From Thiobacillus sp. (GTDB lineage Bacteria > Pseudomonadota > Gammaproteobacteria > Burkholderiales > Thiobacillaceae), in the NCBI GenBank assembly GCA_024709165.1, contig JANJXF010000107.1, forward strand, positions 1 through 58,219: a stretch of DNA of 58,219 nt, written 5' to 3'. Positions 1-9,144 of this stretch are shown in pieces. Position 1 is the stretch's first letter; each line of letters opens with the position of its first letter. The notes under the pieces were generated by a model. It was given only the letters and a program-made list of their open reading frames with translations. It was not told where the DNA came from and ran no database searches. The translations under genes and the position numbers were made by a program.

Positions 1-145
1 ACCCGCTGGCACGCCTGCTCACGCGCCAGCCTTTGTCGCGCCTCCTTGCAGGCCCCGGCCTGCGGCGTCGTTGCTTCGCGGCAGGCACGCGATCAGACGC
101 ACCATCGGGCGCGTCCAACTGCGGTTTCTAGGATAATCGCAATCC
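1..145. other. Left-edge noncoding segment
   Basis: No convincing coding region is seen here; it is the upstream region of the first response regulator. GATAAT lies at 132-137, nine bases before the start codon, and could be a -10 element, but no good -35 is found at the right distance. An upstream gene may end just outside the window. Confidence 0.4.
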
Positions 146-778
146 ATGACCCGACTCATCATCGTCGATGACCACGCCATCGTTCGTCATGGCCTGAAGC
201 AGATCCTCGCGCTTGCCCCGGGCATGCAGGTGGTCGGCGAAGCCTCGACGGGCCTGGAGGTTCAGGATGCGCTCGCGCGAACGGCCTGCGATCTCGTTCT
301 GCTCGATATGAACATGCCGGGCCTTGCGGGCGTCGATCTGATCAAGTGGATTCACGACGCGTACCCGTGCGTCTCGATTCTGGTGTTGAGCATGCATGCC
401 GAGGGGCAGATCGCCAGCCGCGCACTCAAGGCGGGTGCACGCGGCTATCTGACCAAGGACAGCGAGCCGGAAATCCTCATCGAAGCCATCCGCAAGGTCG
501 CGCACGGCGGCAGGTTCATCGATTCGGTGCTGGTCGAAACGCTCGTGTTCGATCACGATCCGTCTGGCAGCGCGCCGCACGAAGCCCTGTCCGAACGGGA
601 ACTGCAGGTCTTTCTCCTGTTCGCTTCGGGCAAGACGGTCAGCGAGATCGCGAACGAACTCTACCTCAGCATCAAGACCGTCAGCACCCACAAATTCCGT
701 CTCATGCGGAAGCTCAACTTCCAGACCTCGACCGACCTGGTCCGCTACGCCATCCGTCATCGCCTGATCGACGGCTGA
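146..778 (+). CDS. NarL/FixJ-type response regulator (receiver + LuxR HTH)
   Basis: A 210-residue two-component response regulator expected to bind DNA when phosphorylated. The receiver domain (about 1-120) has the acidic pair D8/D9, the phospho-acceptor D54 in 'LVLLDMNMPG' and the conserved lysine in 'GYLTKDSEPE'. The C-terminal LuxR/GerE helix-turn-helix (about 145-205) includes 'LSERELQVF' and 'LSIKTVSTHKFRLMRKL'. The overall shape matches UvrY/GacA/NarL proteins. It lies about 210 bp upstream of the signalling block on the same strand. No cognate kinase is adjacent unless it lies outside the window. Its exact targets cannot be read from sequence; the TAGGA/TCCTA palindrome at 846-859 is a candidate site. 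Confidence 0.92.
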   Translation: MTRLIIVDDHAIVRHGLKQILALAPGMQVVGEASTGLEVQDALARTACDLVLLDMNMPGLAGVDLIKWIHDAYPCVSILVLSMHAEGQIASRALKAGARGYLTKDSEPEILIEAIRKVAHGGRFIDSVLVETLVFDHDPSGSAPHEALSERELQVFLLFASGKTVSEIANELYLSIKTVSTHKFRLMRKLNFQTSTDLVRYAIRHRLIDG

Positions 779-845
779 GCTTCCCATTTCCGCATCGCAC
801 CGGCTACGCCCCCGACCCCGGGGACGGCGGCTCATGCGCGTCGCA

Positions 846-883
846 TAGGACTTATCCTACATTCCTGTCGGCGGATGCCGACA
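846..883. promoter_or_regulatory. Paired palindromes: TAGGA-N4-TCCTA and a TGTCGGC hairpin
   Basis: TAGGA (846-850) and TCCTA (855-859) form a perfect inverted repeat with a 4-base spacer. TGTCGGC (866-872) and GCCGACA (877-883) then form a 7-bp stem with a GGAT loop. NarL-family dimers often bind short inverted heptamers, so the first element could be an operator for the neighbouring regulator; that link is inference. No U-run follows the hairpin, so it is not a standard terminator. Confidence 0.45.
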
Positions 884-991
884 CAAAAGAAGATTCAGCC
901 GACTTCAGTTCCAGGCTGCGGTTTTCGATATTCAGTATATAGCTGCGTGCCTGTCTGACGGGCTGCCGGATGCAACGTGGGAGCGCAAGGA

Positions 992-1369
992 ATGAGACTA
1001 CTGCTGATCGAGCCGTCGGTTCTTCTGCGCGAGCGACTGGTGGCGATGCTGGCAGATCTTGGTTGCGCCGAGGTCATCGAGGCCACGTCGATCGAGGAAG
1101 CAAGCCAGTTGATTATGGCGCTACGGCCCGAGATCGTGGTCGCAGATGCCGGGCTGCCGGATCGGCGTTCGCTCGACGCGCTCGCATGGGCGAGGGCGAA
1201 GTGTCCGGCTGCATGGCTGGTGGTGGTGAGCACCCATGCGGCGGAGGCGTATCGGAAACGCTGGCTGCAGGCGGGAGCAGACGAGTTTTTCGATCTTTCC
1301 GCGCAGGTCGATGGTCTGGCGAAGCGGGTGCGGCAGTGTTGTCGGACGCGGTTCTGTTCGCCGCTCTGA
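992..1369 (+). CDS. Stand-alone receiver-like protein, degenerate phosphorylation site
   Basis: A 125-residue protein with a CheY-like receiver fold. The ORF track opens at a GTG at 977, but ATG 992 ('MRLLLIEPS') is preceded by a purine-rich AAGGA and gives the usual receiver N-terminus. The acceptor aspartate is present (D52 in 'IVVADAGLP'). The acidic metal-binding pair is reduced to E7 followed by proline, and the conserved lysine is absent: 'GADEFFDLSAQ' stands where receivers have a KP motif. It may therefore be phosphorylated poorly or act as a phosphate-independent docking module. It begins the chemosensory run, 27 bp before the next gene. Confidence 0.8.
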   Translation: MRLLLIEPSVLLRERLVAMLADLGCAEVIEATSIEEASQLIMALRPEIVVADAGLPDRRSLDALAWARAKCPAAWLVVVSTHAAEAYRKRWLQAGADEFFDLSAQVDGLAKRVRQCCRTRFCSPL

Positions 1370-1396
1370 CATGGGCGCCGACAAGGAGAGGAAGGC

Positions 1397-2542
1397 ATGA
1401 TGTTCAGCGCGGGTGGCGACATGGCAAGAGGCATGGCGGCCGTTTTCTCGGCAACGGAGCTCGCGTTGCTGGGGATGCTGCTGTTTTCCTGCGGCGTTGC
1501 CGCCGGGTGGCTGGCGTACCGGTTCCGGGTATCCCGGCGTTCCGCGACCGGCGTCGTGCCGACTGCGGCAACGGGATTCCAGGAGGGCCATCGCATTCCG
1601 AATCTGGACGACGTGTGTGCCAGCGTGTTGCCGATCTGGGGAAAACAGATCGAGGCAGGGCGCGCGCAGACCGAGGATGCAGTGACGGCGCTCGCGGTAC
1701 GCTTTTCCGGCCTGGTGGAAAAACTCGGGGATGCCGTGTCGGCCTCGCAATCGGCGGCGACCGGAAGCGATGCGGCGCACGGACAGGACGGTGTGGTCGA
1801 GCTGCTCGAGACGAGCCAGCGGGATCTCGGGCGGATCATCGAGTCGCTGCGCGAGTCCACCCTGGGCAAACAGGCGCTGATGCGCGAGATCGACCGGCTG
1901 GCCCTGTTCACCGGCGAACTGAAGAAGATGGCTGCGGAAGTGGGCAGCATCGCCATGCAGACCAACCTGCTCGCGCTCAACGCCGCCATCGAGGCGGCGC
2001 GTGCCGGTGAGGCGGGGCGGGGTTTCGCGGTGGTCGCCGACGAGGTGCGCAGGCTTTCCTCGCTGTCGGCGGAAACGGGCAAGCGGATCAGCCAGGGGGC
2101 AGAAGAGATCGGTGCCGCGATTGCCTCCACCGTGGCCGCCTCCGAGCAGTCCGTCACGCGCGATGCCCAGTCCGTCACGCAGTCCGAGGCGGTCATCGGC
2201 CAGGTGATCGAGCGCTTTCATGGTGCCGCGAGCCGGCTGGCGGATTCGTCGAGCATCCTGAACCAGGCCAGCCTGGGGATCCGTGACGAGATTTCGGACG
2301 TGCTGGTGTCGCTCCAGTTCCAGGATCGCGTAAGCCAGATTCTCGCGCATATCCGCGACGACATCGTGAAGTTCGAAACGCAGGTCAACGCCTGCCTGTC
2401 GGACGGGCAATGCGCGCCCATCGACATGGACGCCTGGCTGGACGATATGGAAAAAACCTACACGACGACGGAGCAGCGGGCGATGCATCACGGCACGAAC
2501 GTCACGCAATTGGCCGCGCCGGCGGAAATCACCTTCTTTTAG
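1397..2542 (+). CDS. Single-TM methyl-accepting-type signalling protein with CheZ-like motif
   Basis: A 381-residue protein with one N-terminal membrane segment (about 19-41), no periplasmic sensor domain, then a chemoreceptor signalling hairpin. The conserved tip region reads '[19 protein letters not shown]' at about 190-210. The C-terminus is unusual: after the hairpin it has '[14 protein letters not shown]', where FQDxxxQ (D310, Q314) has the same spacing as the catalytic D/Q of CheZ. A hydrophilic tail of about 65 residues follows. Family knowledge says the hairpin organises CheA/CheW arrays; phosphatase activity is inference. It lies 9 bp upstream of cheY. No separate CheZ is seen in the window. 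Confidence 0.85.
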   Translation: MMFSAGGDMARGMAAVFSATELALLGMLLFSCGVAAGWLAYRFRVSRRSATGVVPTAATGFQEGHRIPNLDDVCASVLPIWGKQIEAGRAQTEDAVTALAVRFSGLVEKLGDAVSASQSAATGSDAAHGQDGVVELLETSQRDLGRIIESLRESTLGKQALMREIDRLALFTGELKKMAAEVGSIAMQTNLLALNAAIEAARAGEAGRGFAVVADEVRRLSSLSAETGKRISQGAEEIGAAIASTVAASEQSVTRDAQSVTQSEAVIGQVIERFHGAASRLADSSSILNQASLGIRDEISDVLVSLQFQDRVSQILAHIRDDIVKFETQVNACLSDGQCAPIDMDAWLDDMEKTYTTTEQRAMHHGTNVTQLAAPAEITFF

Positions 2543-2551
2543 GAGCACGCA

Positions 2552-2920
2552 ATGGCAAAGACCATCATGGTTGTCGACGACTCGGCCTCGCTGCGCCAGG
2601 TCGTGGGCATCGCGCTCAAGGGCGCCGGATTTGACGTTCTGGAAGCCTGCGACGGCAGGGACGCGCTGTCCAAGATCACCGGGCAGAAGATCCACCTCAT
2701 CATCAGCGACGTCAACATGCCGAACATGGACGGCATCAGCTTCGTGAAGGAGGTGAAGAAGATGGCGAGCTACAAGTTCACACCCATCATCATGCTCACC
2801 ACCGAATCGCAGGAAGCGAAGAAGCAGGAAGGGCAGGCGGCGGGCGCCAAGGCCTGGGTGGTCAAGCCGTTCCAGCCAGCCCAGATGCTGGCCGCGGTGT
2901 CCAAGCTCATCATGCCCTGA
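2552..2920 (+). CDS. cheY: CheY-type single-domain response regulator
   Basis: A 122-residue receiver protein. It has 'VVDDSAS' at the N-terminus, the phospho-acceptor aspartate in 'LIISDVNMPNMDG', the switch threonine in 'IIMLTTES' and the conserved lysine in 'AWVVKPF'. All catalytic positions are intact, in contrast to the degenerate receiver at 992-1369. It should take phosphate from the CheA encoded 370 bp downstream. A good ribosome site (TTTTAGGAGCACGCA) precedes the ATG. Whether its output is the flagellar motor or another target is not visible, because no flagellar gene lies in the window. Confidence 0.93.
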   Translation: MAKTIMVVDDSASLRQVVGIALKGAGFDVLEACDGRDALSKITGQKIHLIISDVNMPNMDGISFVKEVKKMASYKFTPIIMLTTESQEAKKQEGQAAGAKAWVVKPFQPAQMLAAVSKLIMP

Positions 2921-2930
2921 GCCGTTCGCC

Positions 2931-3263
2931 ATGGAAGCCACCCTGCGCATCGGTGCACGGCACGACAACGGTCTTTGCAAGCTGCGGATCGAAGGCGAGC
3001 TCACCATCTACAACGCCCTGCAGATCAGGGATGGACTGCTGGAACATCTGGCATCCAGCCAGGATGTCGAAGTCGATCTTGGCGGTGTCAGCGAGATGGA
3101 TACCGCCGGGTTCCAGCTCCTGCTGGCGGCAAAGCGGGAAGGCGCCCGTCTGGGCAAGACCGTGCGTTACGTGTCCCACAGCCCGGCCGCGCTGGAAGTC
3201 ATCGACCTCTACAACATGGCGGCGCAATTCGGGGATCCCCTGCTGATCTCCGCGCGCCAATAG
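2931..3263 (+). CDS. STAS-domain protein lacking the phospho-serine
   Basis: A 110-residue STAS (anti-sigma-factor antagonist-like) protein: beta strand 'LCKLRIEGELTIYNA' followed by 'VEVDLGGVSEMDTAGF'. In SpoIIAA-type proteins the phosphorylated serine is the residue before G in DSSG. Here the motif is D57-T58-A59-G60, so that serine is replaced by alanine. The protein may act as a constitutive scaffold rather than a phosphorylation switch. STAS proteins are found between cheY and cheA in several proteobacterial chemosensory operons. The gene starts 10 bp after cheY and ends 27 bp before cheA. Confidence 0.87.
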   Translation: MEATLRIGARHDNGLCKLRIEGELTIYNALQIRDGLLEHLASSQDVEVDLGGVSEMDTAGFQLLLAAKREGARLGKTVRYVSHSPAALEVIDLYNMAAQFGDPLLISARQ

Positions 3264-3290
3264 CCGGCGCGGGATGCCGAGGAGACGGGC

Positions 3291-5471
3291 ATGAGCATGG
3301 ATCAGGCATTGCAGACCTACATCGAGGAAAGCCACGGGCTGCTCGAGGAAATGGAAGCCATCCTGCTGCGGCTGGAGAACGAACCGCAGGACGATGAAAC
3401 CGTCAACGCCATGTTCCGTGCCGCGCACACGATCAAGGGCTCCGCGGGGCTGTTCGGGCTCGATGCGATCGTGGCGTTCACCCATGTCGTGGAAAACGTG
3501 CTCGAGGAAGTGCGCGACGGTGCGCTGTCCGTCGACGGCGAACTCGTCGAACTGCTTCTCGAATGCCGCGACCACATCGGGCTGTTGATCGCCGTCGTGG
3601 CGGAATCCGGTGGAGCGCTCGATGCCGCGCAGACGGCTGCGGGCGAGGCCCTCGCCGGCAGGCTGCGCGCGCGGCGGGGAGGGGCGCCGGCCCACGCCGC
3701 CGGTGTTCCGGCCATTCACGAGAGTCCGGTGGCGGCAAGCGGCGGCGGCCCCGTGGAAGGCGATTGCTGGCATCTGTCGATCGCCTTCGGGCACGAGGTC
3801 CTGAAAAACGGCATGGATCCCATTTCGTTCATCCGCTATCTCTCGACCATCGGCGACATCGTCTCGCTCGCCATCGACGACAGCGAGCTGCCCGGACTGG
3901 AGGAGATGGACCCTGAAGCCTGTTATCTGAGCTATTCGATCGAGTTCAGGAGCGAGGCGGACAAGCAGACCATCGAGGACGTTTTCGAGTTCGTGCGGGA
4001 GGATTGCAGACTGCGCATCTTCCCGCCGCCCAGCCATCTCGCGGCATTCGTCGAGCGGCTCGAACACGCGAGCGGCAATACCGACATGCTGGGCCAGCTG
4101 TTGATCGAGGCCGGCATTCTCACCGGACATGAGCTGGAAACCGCACTGCGGGCCCAGGACAGCATGGCGGCCGGGGACACCGGCACGCGTCCGCCCATCG
4201 GCGAGGTGCTGGTCAGGGACGGTCTGGTGCAGAAAGAGGTGGTCGACGTGGCGCTCGAAAAACAGCGCCAGATCCGCGACCACAAGGCGCAGGAAGCCCG
4301 CTTCGTGCGCGTCAGCGCGGAAAAGCTCGACGAGCTCATCAATCTGGTCGGCGAACTCGTCATTGCCGGCGCCGGCGCCTCGTTGCTTGCCCGGCGTTCC
4401 GGCGACGCGGCCCTGCACGAAGCGAACTCCGCAGTGGCGAACCTGGTCGAGGAAATCCGCGACGGCGCCCTCAAGCTGCGCATGGTGGAGATTGGCGAAA
4501 CTTTCAACCGGTTCCAGCGCGTGGTGCGCGACATGAGCCGGGAGCTCGGCAAGGACATCGGCCTGGAAATCGGCGGGGCCGACACCGAACTGGACAAGAC
4601 GGTGGTCGAGAAAATCGGCGATCCACTCATGCATCTGGTGCGCAATGCCATGGACCACGGCATCGAAGCGGTGGAGGCGCGAGTGGCCGCCGGCAAACCG
4701 GCAAAAGGCACTTTGCGGCTGAACGCCTACCACGATTCGGGCAGCATCGTGATCGAGGTGGCCGACGACGGCGGCGGCCTGAAGAAGGAAAAAATCCTCA
4801 GGAAGGCGATCGAGCGCGGTATCGTCGGGCCCGGCCAGAATCTGTCGGACAGCGAGATCTGCAACCTCGTTTTCGAGGCCGGCTTCTCCACTGCGGAGCA
4901 GGTCAGCAATCTCTCCGGCCGGGGCGTGGGCATGGATGTCGTCAAGCGCAACATCCAGGCGCTGCGCGGCAGCGTGGACATCGAGAGCGCAGAGGGGCGG
5001 GGCACGACAGTGCGCATCCGGCTGCCGCTCACGCTGGCCATCATCGACGGTTTTCTGGTCGGTGTCGGCAAGTCGTCTTTCGTGGTGCCGCTGGACATGG
5101 TGCTGGAATGCATAGAACTGTCCGAAGCGGACCGACAGATCGCAGCCGCGCGCAGCTACGTCAACCTGCGCGGCGAGGTGCTGCCCTTCGTGCGCCTGCG
5201 CGACGAGTTCGAGATCAAGGCACCCCCCGGCAAACGCGAAAACATCGTCGTCGTGCAGTACGGCGGGCAGAAGGCCGGGTTCGTGGTGGATGAACTGCTG
5301 GGCGAGTTCCAGACCGTCATCAAGCCGCTGGGCAGCGTGTTCCGTCATTTGAAGAGCATTTCCGGCTCCACGATCCTGGGGACGGGCGAGGTGGCATTGA
5401 TTCTGGATGTGCCGGCGCTGCTGCAACTGGGCGTCGCGCGTGACGCGCAGAGGCTTGTCCGCGAGACCTGA
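3291..5471 (+). CDS. cheA: Chemotaxis histidine kinase CheA
   Basis: A 726-residue CheA. The N-terminal Hpt domain has the phosphorylated histidine H46 in 'FRAAHTIKGSAG'. A central region (about 150-250) resembles a CheA regulatory or docking segment rather than classical P2. A linker with two similar blocks ('LLIEAGILTGHELETAL' and 'VLVRDGLVQKEVVDVAL') follows. Then come the dimerisation helix ('LDELINLVGELVIAG'), the HATPase domain ('HLVRNAMDHGIE', 'VADDGGGL', 'LSGRGVGMDVV') and a CheW-like C-terminus. It phosphorylates CheY and CheB and is recruited by MCPs through CheW. The ATG follows GAGGAGACGGGC. Confidence 0.95.
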   Translation: MSMDQALQTYIEESHGLLEEMEAILLRLENEPQDDETVNAMFRAAHTIKGSAGLFGLDAIVAFTHVVENVLEEVRDGALSVDGELVELLLECRDHIGLLIAVVAESGGALDAAQTAAGEALAGRLRARRGGAPAHAAGVPAIHESPVAASGGGPVEGDCWHLSIAFGHEVLKNGMDPISFIRYLSTIGDIVSLAIDDSELPGLEEMDPEACYLSYSIEFRSEADKQTIEDVFEFVREDCRLRIFPPPSHLAAFVERLEHASGNTDMLGQLLIEAGILTGHELETALRAQDSMAAGDTGTRPPIGEVLVRDGLVQKEVVDVALEKQRQIRDHKAQEARFVRVSAEKLDELINLVGELVIAGAGASLLARRSGDAALHEANSAVANLVEEIRDGALKLRMVEIGETFNRFQRVVRDMSRELGKDIGLEIGGADTELDKTVVEKIGDPLMHLVRNAMDHGIEAVEARVAAGKPAKGTLRLNAYHDSGSIVIEVADDGGGLKKEKILRKAIERGIVGPGQNLSDSEICNLVFEAGFSTAEQVSNLSGRGVGMDVVKRNIQALRGSVDIESAEGRGTTVRIRLPLTLAIIDGFLVGVGKSSFVVPLDMVLECIELSEADRQIAAARSYVNLRGEVLPFVRLRDEFEIKAPPGKRENIVVVQYGGQKAGFVVDELLGEFQTVIKPLGSVFRHLKSISGSTILGTGEVALILDVPALLQLGVARDAQRLVRET

Positions 5472-5520
5472 GCGGATCGTGCTGGGCGTGTTTTTTTGGT
5501 GAGTTAACGGGAGATCGGCA

Positions 5521-7164
5521 ATGTTCAAAAACATGAAAATCGGGGTGCGCTTGGGGATCGGGTTCGGCCTGGTCGTGGTGCTGATGGTGGCGATCGCCGC
5601 CATCGGCATCACCCGCATGGCCGTGCTCAACGAGTCGCTGGAAAACATCAACAAGGACAAATGGCCGAAGGTGCTGCTGCTGGAGGACGGACTTGCCGGC
5701 GTCAACGCGGTCGGCATCGGTGCGCGCGACCTTCTCATCGCCACGGACAAGGCCGGCATTCAGAGCGCCAGGGATCGCATCCTCGAGGGCCGCAGCAGCA
5801 TCGGTAAGGCGTGGGACAAACTCAAGCCGACGCTGGTCCAGCCCAAGGGTGTCGAGATGTTCCAGGCGATCCTCGAATCGCGCGAAAAATATATCGCCGC
5901 ACAGGACGACATCATCAAGCTGGCAGAGGACGGCAAGACCGAAGAAGCACGGGCCTTCCTCGAAGCCGAGTTCCGTCCGTCGGCCAACGAGTATCGCAAG
6001 CGCGTCAATGAGCTCATCCAGTTCCAGGGGACGCTCATGACGGAGCTGGGCAACGCAGCCGCCGAGCAGTACAACCAGGCGCGCACCCTGATGTTCGGCA
6101 TGAGCGTGGCGGCCTTCCTGTTTGCGGCGGGGATCGCGTTCTGGGTCACCCGTTCCATCACTCGACCGCTCGGCGAGGCGGTCGGGGTGGCCAACAGCCT
6201 CTCCGAGGGCGATTTCAGCGTGAAGATCGAGGTGCAGTCGAAGGATGAAACCGGCATGCTGCTCAACGCCATGAAGAACATGGTGGAAAAGCTCGCCCAG
6301 ATCATCACCGAAGTGCGCAGCGCGGCGGACAACCTCTCCAGCGCCTCGGAGGAGGTGTCGGCCACGGCGCAGTCCCTGAGTCAGGCTTCGAGCGAGCAGG
6401 CGGCGAGCGTGGAAGAGACGTCCGCCTCGATCGAACAGATGTCCGCGTCCATCGGCCAGAACACCGAAAACGCCAAGGTGACCGACGGCATGGCGTCCAA
6501 GGCCGCGAAGGAGGCGACCGAGGGCGGCGAGGCGGTCAAGGAAACCGTCAATGCGATGAAGAGCATTGCCGGCAAGATCGGCATCATCGACGACATTGCC
6601 TATCAGACCAATCTGCTGGCGCTGAACGCCGCCATCGAAGCCGCGCGTGCCGGCGAACACGGCAAGGGTTTCGCGGTGGTGGCGGCCGAAGTGCGCAAGC
6701 TGGCCGAGCGCAGCCAGGTGGCGGCACAGGAGATCGGCGAGCTGGCGAGCGGTTCGGTGGGCATGGCGGAGCGTGCCGGCAAGCTGCTGGACGAGATGGT
6801 GCCGTCGATCAACAAGACTTCCGATCTGGTGCAGGAGATCACCGCCGCCTCCGAGGAGCAATCCGCCGGCGTCGGACAGATCAACACGGCCATGTCGCAG
6901 TTGAACCAGATCACCCAGCAGAACGCGTCGAGCTCGGAAGAGCTGGCTGCCACCGCGGAGGAAATGAGCAGCCAGGCCGAGCAGTTGCAGCAGTCCATGA
7001 GTTTCTTCCGCCTCGAAGGCGGCACCGCCACGGCGATGACGAAAGCCAAGAAATCGGCTGCGCAGAAACTTGTCCAGGCTGCACATGCAAGAGGGGCCGG
7101 GAGCATGACCGCAGTGAAGGCCGCGCCGGCCATGACCGACGAACTCGAGTTCGTCAAATTCTGA
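5521..7164 (+). CDS. Methyl-accepting chemotaxis protein (4HB sensor, HAMP)
   Basis: A 547-residue membrane chemoreceptor. TM1 spans about residues 10-32 ('[19 protein letters not shown]'). A four-helix-bundle periplasmic domain runs to about 190, TM2 is '[16 protein letters not shown]', and HAMP follows ('[16 protein letters not shown]'). The methyl-accepting domain has the conserved tip '[20 protein letters not shown]'. The C-terminus ends 'DELEFVKF', not the NWETF-type pentapeptide that tethers CheR/CheB. Ligand is unknown. A T-run (5490-5496) precedes the gene but has no stem, so it is not read as a terminator. cheW starts 9 bp downstream. Confidence 0.95.
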   Translation: MFKNMKIGVRLGIGFGLVVVLMVAIAAIGITRMAVLNESLENINKDKWPKVLLLEDGLAGVNAVGIGARDLLIATDKAGIQSARDRILEGRSSIGKAWDKLKPTLVQPKGVEMFQAILESREKYIAAQDDIIKLAEDGKTEEARAFLEAEFRPSANEYRKRVNELIQFQGTLMTELGNAAAEQYNQARTLMFGMSVAAFLFAAGIAFWVTRSITRPLGEAVGVANSLSEGDFSVKIEVQSKDETGMLLNAMKNMVEKLAQIITEVRSAADNLSSASEEVSATAQSLSQASSEQAASVEETSASIEQMSASIGQNTENAKVTDGMASKAAKEATEGGEAVKETVNAMKSIAGKIGIIDDIAYQTNLLALNAAIEAARAGEHGKGFAVVAAEVRKLAERSQVAAQEIGELASGSVGMAERAGKLLDEMVPSINKTSDLVQEITAASEEQSAGVGQINTAMSQLNQITQQNASSSEELAATAEEMSSQAEQLQQSMSFFRLEGGTATAMTKAKKSAAQKLVQAAHARGAGSMTAVKAAPAMTDELEFVKF

Positions 7165-7173
7165 GGAGGCGGC

Positions 7174-7725
7174 ATGAGTGCGCTTGTAAACGTGGCGGAA
7201 CAACCCGCACCGGATGCACCCCAGGACGCGCTGCAATATCTGACTTTCATGCTGGGCGGCGAGATGTTCGCGATCGGCATTCTCGCGATCAAGGAGATCA
7301 TCGAGTACGGCAACCTCACCGAGGTGCCCATGATGCCGGACTACATCCGCGGGGTGATCAACCTGCGCGGCAGCGTGGTGCCGGTGGTGGATCTTTCGTC
7401 GCGCTTCGGCCGCAAGAGCACCCAGATCACGCGCCGCACCTGCATCGTCATCATCGAGGTGGCGGGCGAGCAGGAGAAGCAGGTCGTCGGCGTGGTGGTG
7501 GATGCGGTGAACGAAGTGCTGGAAATTCCGCAGGAGGAGATCGAGGCGCCGCCGGCGTTCGGCGCAAGGATACGCACCGATTTCATTCGCGGCATGGGCA
7601 AGGTGAACGGCAGGTTCGTCATCATTCTGAACGTGGGCAACGTGCTGTCGCTCGACGACCTGGCCTTGCTCGAACAGACGCATGCGCACGTCACGAGCGC
7701 CGCGGACGTGGAGGCGGCGCAATGA
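7174..7725 (+). CDS. cheW: Coupling protein CheW
   Basis: A 183-residue CheW that bridges MCP tips and CheA. The conserved core is visible: 'YLTFMLGGEMFAIGILAIKEI', 'VINLRGSVVPVVDL' and a final 'VIILNVGNVLSLDDL'. Length is slightly above a minimal CheW because of an acidic C-terminal tail. GAGGAGGCGGC precedes the start. It is part of a tightly spaced + strand run between the MCP and cheR, supporting one array for the cluster. Confidence 0.95.
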   Translation: MSALVNVAEQPAPDAPQDALQYLTFMLGGEMFAIGILAIKEIIEYGNLTEVPMMPDYIRGVINLRGSVVPVVDLSSRFGRKSTQITRRTCIVIIEVAGEQEKQVVGVVVDAVNEVLEIPQEEIEAPPAFGARIRTDFIRGMGKVNGRFVIILNVGNVLSLDDLALLEQTHAHVTSAADVEAAQ

Positions 7726-7788
7726 ACGGCGGCACCTGGTGCGCACGCGCGATCCATGCCGGACGTATCCGATAGGGCACGGCGGACC

Positions 7789-8601
7789 ATGCAGGGTTCC
7801 ACGCTCTCCGACCAGGATTTTGGCGAATTCCAGCGCCTGCTGTACCGGCTTGCGGGAATCAGCCTCTCTCCCGCCAAGAAGGCGCTGGTCTGCGGGCGTC
7901 TTGCCAAGCGGCTGAAGCATCATTCGCTCGATTCCTACCGCGATTACCTGCGTCTGCTGACCAGCGGCCGCGAGCCGGAGGAGTTGCAGACCGCGCTGGA
8001 CCTGCTCACCACCAACGAAACCTATTTCTTTCGCGAACCCAGGCATTTCGAGTTTCTGCAGCAGCGCGTGCTTGCCGAGCGCAAGCCCGGCGCGCCGTTC
8101 AGAGTATGGAGCGCGGCCTGTTCGAGCGGCGAAGAACCGTTCAGCCTGGCGATGGTGCTGGCCGACCGGCTGGGCGAGGCGCCGTGGGAAATCCTCGCAT
8201 CCGACATCAGCACGCGCGTGCTGGAACGTGCGCGCAGCGGGCTGTATGCGATCGAGCGTGCACGCCATATTCCAGAGCCTTACCTGAAGGAATATTGCCG
8301 CAGGGGCGTTGGCTCGCAGGAAGGCCGTTTCATCGTCGACCGGCGCCTGCGTGCGCGGGTGAACTTCCAGCAGATCAATCTGAATGAAACCCTGCCGCGG
8401 CTGGGCGAGTTCGACCTGGTTTTTCTGCGCAATGTCATGATCTATTTCGACACCGACACCAAGGCGCGGGTGGTCGAACGCATCGCCGCCGTGCTGAAAC
8501 CCGGCGGCTATCTCGTCATCGGCCACTCGGAAAGCCTCAATGGCGTGACCGATGTTCTGGCCGTGGTGCGCCCTTCGGTGTACCGCAAAGCTGGCGGCTG
8601 A
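7789..8601 (+). CDS. cheR: MCP glutamate methyltransferase CheR
   Basis: A SAM-dependent methyltransferase that methylates MCP glutamates during adaptation. The ORF track opens at ATG 7756, but ATG 7789 ('MQGSTLSDQDFGEF') gives the usual CheR N-terminus (270 residues); either start is possible. The N-terminal helical domain includes 'LYRLAGISLSPAKKALV'. The SAM site is 'RVWSAACSSGEEPFSLAM', with 'FDLVFLRNVMIYFD' and 'LVIGHSESL' as later family motifs. CheD and CheB follow immediately, so methylation, deamidation and demethylation functions are all local. Confidence 0.94.
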   Translation: MQGSTLSDQDFGEFQRLLYRLAGISLSPAKKALVCGRLAKRLKHHSLDSYRDYLRLLTSGREPEELQTALDLLTTNETYFFREPRHFEFLQQRVLAERKPGAPFRVWSAACSSGEEPFSLAMVLADRLGEAPWEILASDISTRVLERARSGLYAIERARHIPEPYLKEYCRRGVGSQEGRFIVDRRLRARVNFQQINLNETLPRLGEFDLVFLRNVMIYFDTDTKARVVERIAAVLKPGGYLVIGHSESLNGVTDVLAVVRPSVYRKAGG

Positions 8602-8607
8602 CCGACC

Positions 8608-9144
8608 ATGCGCAAGCCGCCCCACGTCATCGAAATCTTTCTCAACCCCGGCGAATATTATTTCGGGGAGCGAGACACACGCATCCGTACCATCCTCGGT
8701 TCCTGCGTGTCCATCACCCTGTGGCATCCCCGGCTGCTGATCGGCGGCATGTGCCATTACATGTTGCCGAACCGCCAGGGGCGGGACCTTGCGAATGCCG
8801 ACGGCAAGTACGCGGACGAGGCGCTCGGACTCCTGTTCGAAGAGACCCGCCGCAGCGGAACGGTGCTCGAGGACTATCAGGTCAAATTGTTCGGCGGCGG
8901 CAACATGTTCGAGCGCCAGATCGGAGCGTCGAACAGCCATATCGGCATCCGCAACGCCGAGGCCGGACGGGAACTGGTGAAGCATCACGGGTTGCGTCTC
9001 GCGGCGCAGGATCTCGGTGGTGCCGGCCATCGCACGGTGCTGTTCGACATCTGGTCCGGCCACGTGTGGGTGCGCCAGATGACCCCGCAGGGTGCGACTC
9101 GGTGCGGCGACCATGAGCCGGAGGCGCCATGCCGGCACGCATAA
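8608..9144 (+). CDS. cheD: Chemoreceptor glutamine deamidase CheD
   Basis: A 178-residue CheD that deamidates selected MCP glutamines. The catalytic cysteine C33 lies in '[12 protein letters not shown]', the histidine H50 in 'GGMCHYMLP', and T28 completes the family triad. '[10 protein letters not shown]' and '[12 protein letters not shown]' are further CheD blocks. Its 3' end overlaps cheB by 16 bp, implying translational coupling. The last 15 residues or so are an extra proline/glycine-rich tail lying in the overlap. Confidence 0.94.
   Translation: MRKPPHVIEIFLNPGEYYFGERDTRIRTILGSCVSITLWHPRLLIGGMCHYMLPNRQGRDLANADGKYADEALGLLFEETRRSGTVLEDYQVKLFGGGNMFERQIGASNSHIGIRNAEAGRELVKHHGLRLAAQDLGGAGHRTVLFDIWSGHVWVRQMTPQGATRCGDHEPEAPCRHA

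Noticed and set aside
5472-5520. T-run after cheA as a possible terminator
   Set aside because: No stem precedes the seven T residues; the next gene has a ribosome site and continues the cluster.
2910-5759. Very long - strand ORFs antisense to cheA and other genes (for example 949 and 1272 codons)
   Set aside because: They are typical GC-rich shadows of real + strand genes, with histidine/alanine/arginine-rich translations and no domain resemblance.
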